Shown in pieces: positions 62,861 to 64,000 of a stretch of 64,000 nucleotides of DNA. Position 1 is the stretch's first letter. Every line of letters begins with the position of its first letter. A model generated the notes under the pieces. It did no database searches. It was not told where the DNA came from and was given only the letters and a program-made list of their open reading frames with translations. Position numbers and translations under genes: made by a program. This DNA comes from Mediterraneibacter catenae (GTDB taxonomy: Bacteria; Bacillota; Clostridia; Lachnospirales; Lachnospiraceae): the NCBI RefSeq assembly GCF_008691045.1, contig NZ_VMSO01000001.1, forward strand, positions 124,001-188,000, written 5' to 3'.

Positions 62861-63803
62861 CACAATAGGATACGTAGGAAAGCAGGGGGTCAAGAATATC
62901 TGGAGGAACAAGATGTTTTCACTCGCATCCGTTGCGACGATGTCAGCTTGTATCTTCCTGTTTGGTTTATTTTTCTCGATTCTCGTAAACTTTCAGTACA
63001 TCATAAGAACTGCCGAAGAAGGCGTTGCCATCACGGTATTCTTTGAAGAAGACGCCACAGATGAGCAGAAAGAAGAGATCGGACAGCAGCTTGCAGAGCA
63101 TGAAGGTGTGGCAGACGTAAATTATGTTTCTGCAGATGAAGCATGGGAAGAGTTCCAGAAAGAGTATTTCGGCGATAATCCGGAGCTGGCAGAGGGATTT
63201 AAAGACGACAACCCGCTGGCAAGTTCTGATAACTATGAAGTATACATGGAGACTATGGAGAATGACGATCAGAGTCTGGTGGCAAGGAGCCGGTCTCTGT
63301 CAGAGACACAGAATGAACTTGTAGAGTTTGCGCAGGGGCTTGACGGAGTCCGTGAAGTCAATAAATCAGATGTGGTCGCAAATACACTTTCCAGTGTGAA
63401 TACGCTTGTAGCGATTGTGTCTATCGCGATTATCGTCATACTGTTTGGCGTATCTATCTTCCTGATCAGTAATACGGTTACCATGGGTATTACAGTCCGC
63501 AAGGAAGAGATTGCGATTATGAAATATATCGGCGCGAAAGACTTTGTGGTGCGGTCGCCGTTTGTGATCGAGGGTCTGATCATCGGTATATTCGGAGCTG
63601 CGATTCCGCTGACACTGCTGTATTTCCTGTATGACAGGGCGGTACAGTATATCATGACAAAATTCAGTATCCTGCAGAATATCATTGATTTCCTTCCGGT
63701 TGGAACAGTCTATCAGATACTGCTCCCGGTAGGACTTATCATGGGTATCGGCATCGGATTCCTGGGAAGTTTCTTTACCGTGCGCAAGCACCTCAAAGTA
63801 TAG
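62850..63803 (+). CDS. ftsX: Cell-division protein FtsX
   Basis: 317 residues, with a short cytoplasmic start (GKQGVKNIWRNKMFSLASVATMSAC), four membrane helices (about 22-45, 175-200, 230-255, 280-305) and a large extracellular loop between the first two, where hydrolase regulators bind. FtsE partner. ATG 62850 lies in the end of ftsE behind AAAAGGTGGG. Confidence 0.95.
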   Translation: MRISTIGYVGKQGVKNIWRNKMFSLASVATMSACIFLFGLFFSILVNFQYIIRTAEEGVAITVFFEEDATDEQKEEIGQQLAEHEGVADVNYVSADEAWEEFQKEYFGDNPELAEGFKDDNPLASSDNYEVYMETMENDDQSLVARSRSLSETQNELVEFAQGLDGVREVNKSDVVANTLSSVNTLVAIVSIAIIVILFGVSIFLISNTVTMGITVRKEEIAIMKYIGAKDFVVRSPFVIEGLIIGIFGAAIPLTLLYFLYDRAVQYIMTKFSILQNIIDFLPVGTVYQILLPVGLIMGIGIGFLGSFFTVRKHLKV

Positions 63804-63908
63804 GAAACAGTACGAGTATATACGGAGAAAGAATGTGGGAGGACAAAGTGGAGAAGAGAGTGATCCGCTTTGCCCTCTTTTTCAAGTATTAGAAGAGGAG
63901 TGAAAGAG

Positions 63909-64000
63909 ATGACAGATTTGAATAAAGACAGTGGTCATGAGGGCCCTGAGGAAACAGCGGAAGAGACAGTACAAGCGTCTCAAGCAGCGGGAGGAACTGC
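63909..64000 (+). CDS. Start of a gene cut by the window edge
   Basis: The ATG at 63909 follows GAGGAGTG; the first 30 residues are acidic and rich in Thr, Gly, Glu and Ala (MTDLNKDSGHEGPEETAEET). No domain is visible. In related genomes ftsX is often followed by a C-terminal processing peptidase or a murein hydrolase activator, so either is a guess. Confidence 0.5.
   Translation, partial: MTDLNKDSGHEGPEETAEETVQASQAAGGT

Overview
The window looks like chromosomal DNA from an anaerobic, spore-forming Firmicute, most likely a gut Lachnospiraceae. The grounds are: strong AGGAGG ribosome sites with ATG/GTG/TTG starts; TTGACA-17-TATAAT promoters; AddAB rather than RecBCD; LL-diaminopimelate aminotransferase; an alpha/beta-type spore protein; LytTR/GHKL regulation; an L-fucose locus of a host-glycan forager; and an Lsa-type ABC-F protein. 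The genus cannot be fixed from sequence reading alone. I saw no rRNA, tRNA, CRISPR array, prophage or insertion sequence.

Layout. (1) 1-9219: the distal part of a capsule/exopolysaccharide cluster on the + strand: a GT4 glycosyltransferase fused to a radical SAM/SPASM enzyme, a Stealth-type phosphotransferase, a Wzy-like polymerase, a Wzx-like flippase, an acyltransferase-3, an acyl-adenylating ligase and a carrier protein. (2) 9470-18796: two large secreted transglutaminase-like proteins with shared 23-residue wall-binding repeats, then the priming sugar-phosphate transferase and an LCP glycopolymer ligase. (3) 19062-27503: a LytTR/GHKL two-component pair from a strong promoter, followed by a domain-swapped, membrane-anchored GH3, a GtrA flippase and a second GH3. 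(4) 27598-39142: L-fucose use: divergent AraC regulator, FucI, a RhaB-family kinase, a LacI regulator with clear operators, a two-permease sugar ABC importer and FucU. The aldolase and lactaldehyde reductase are not in the window. (5) 39193-46028: housekeeping genes (secG-rnr-smpB, NudC, hemerythrin, a small alarmone synthetase, a Crp/Fnr regulator, thioredoxin). (6) 46174-55325: the Lsa-type ABC-F gene on the - strand behind a leader with a strong attenuator, then addB-addA-DUF1294. (7) 55331-56098: a gene-free stretch made of three consecutive fold-back hairpins, two of them over 300 nt. (8) 56161-64000: dapL behind a leader hairpin, a PadR-DUF1700-DUF4097-PspC envelope module, a spore protein, a degenerate WecG-like protein, a PucR-type regulator, ftsEX and the start of one more gene.

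How the parts fit. Region 1 builds, polymerises and exports a glycan and may decorate it through a carrier-protein route. The priming transferase and LCP protein of region 2 would start the glycan and attach it to the wall. Region 3 looks like a self-contained glucan or glycolipid remodelling circuit. In region 4 the AraC protein probably controls fucI and the LacI protein the transporter. The least explained parts are the giant fold-backs (55331-56098), the ABC-F leader RNA (about 47888-47659, - strand) and the GH3-GtrA-GH3 system.
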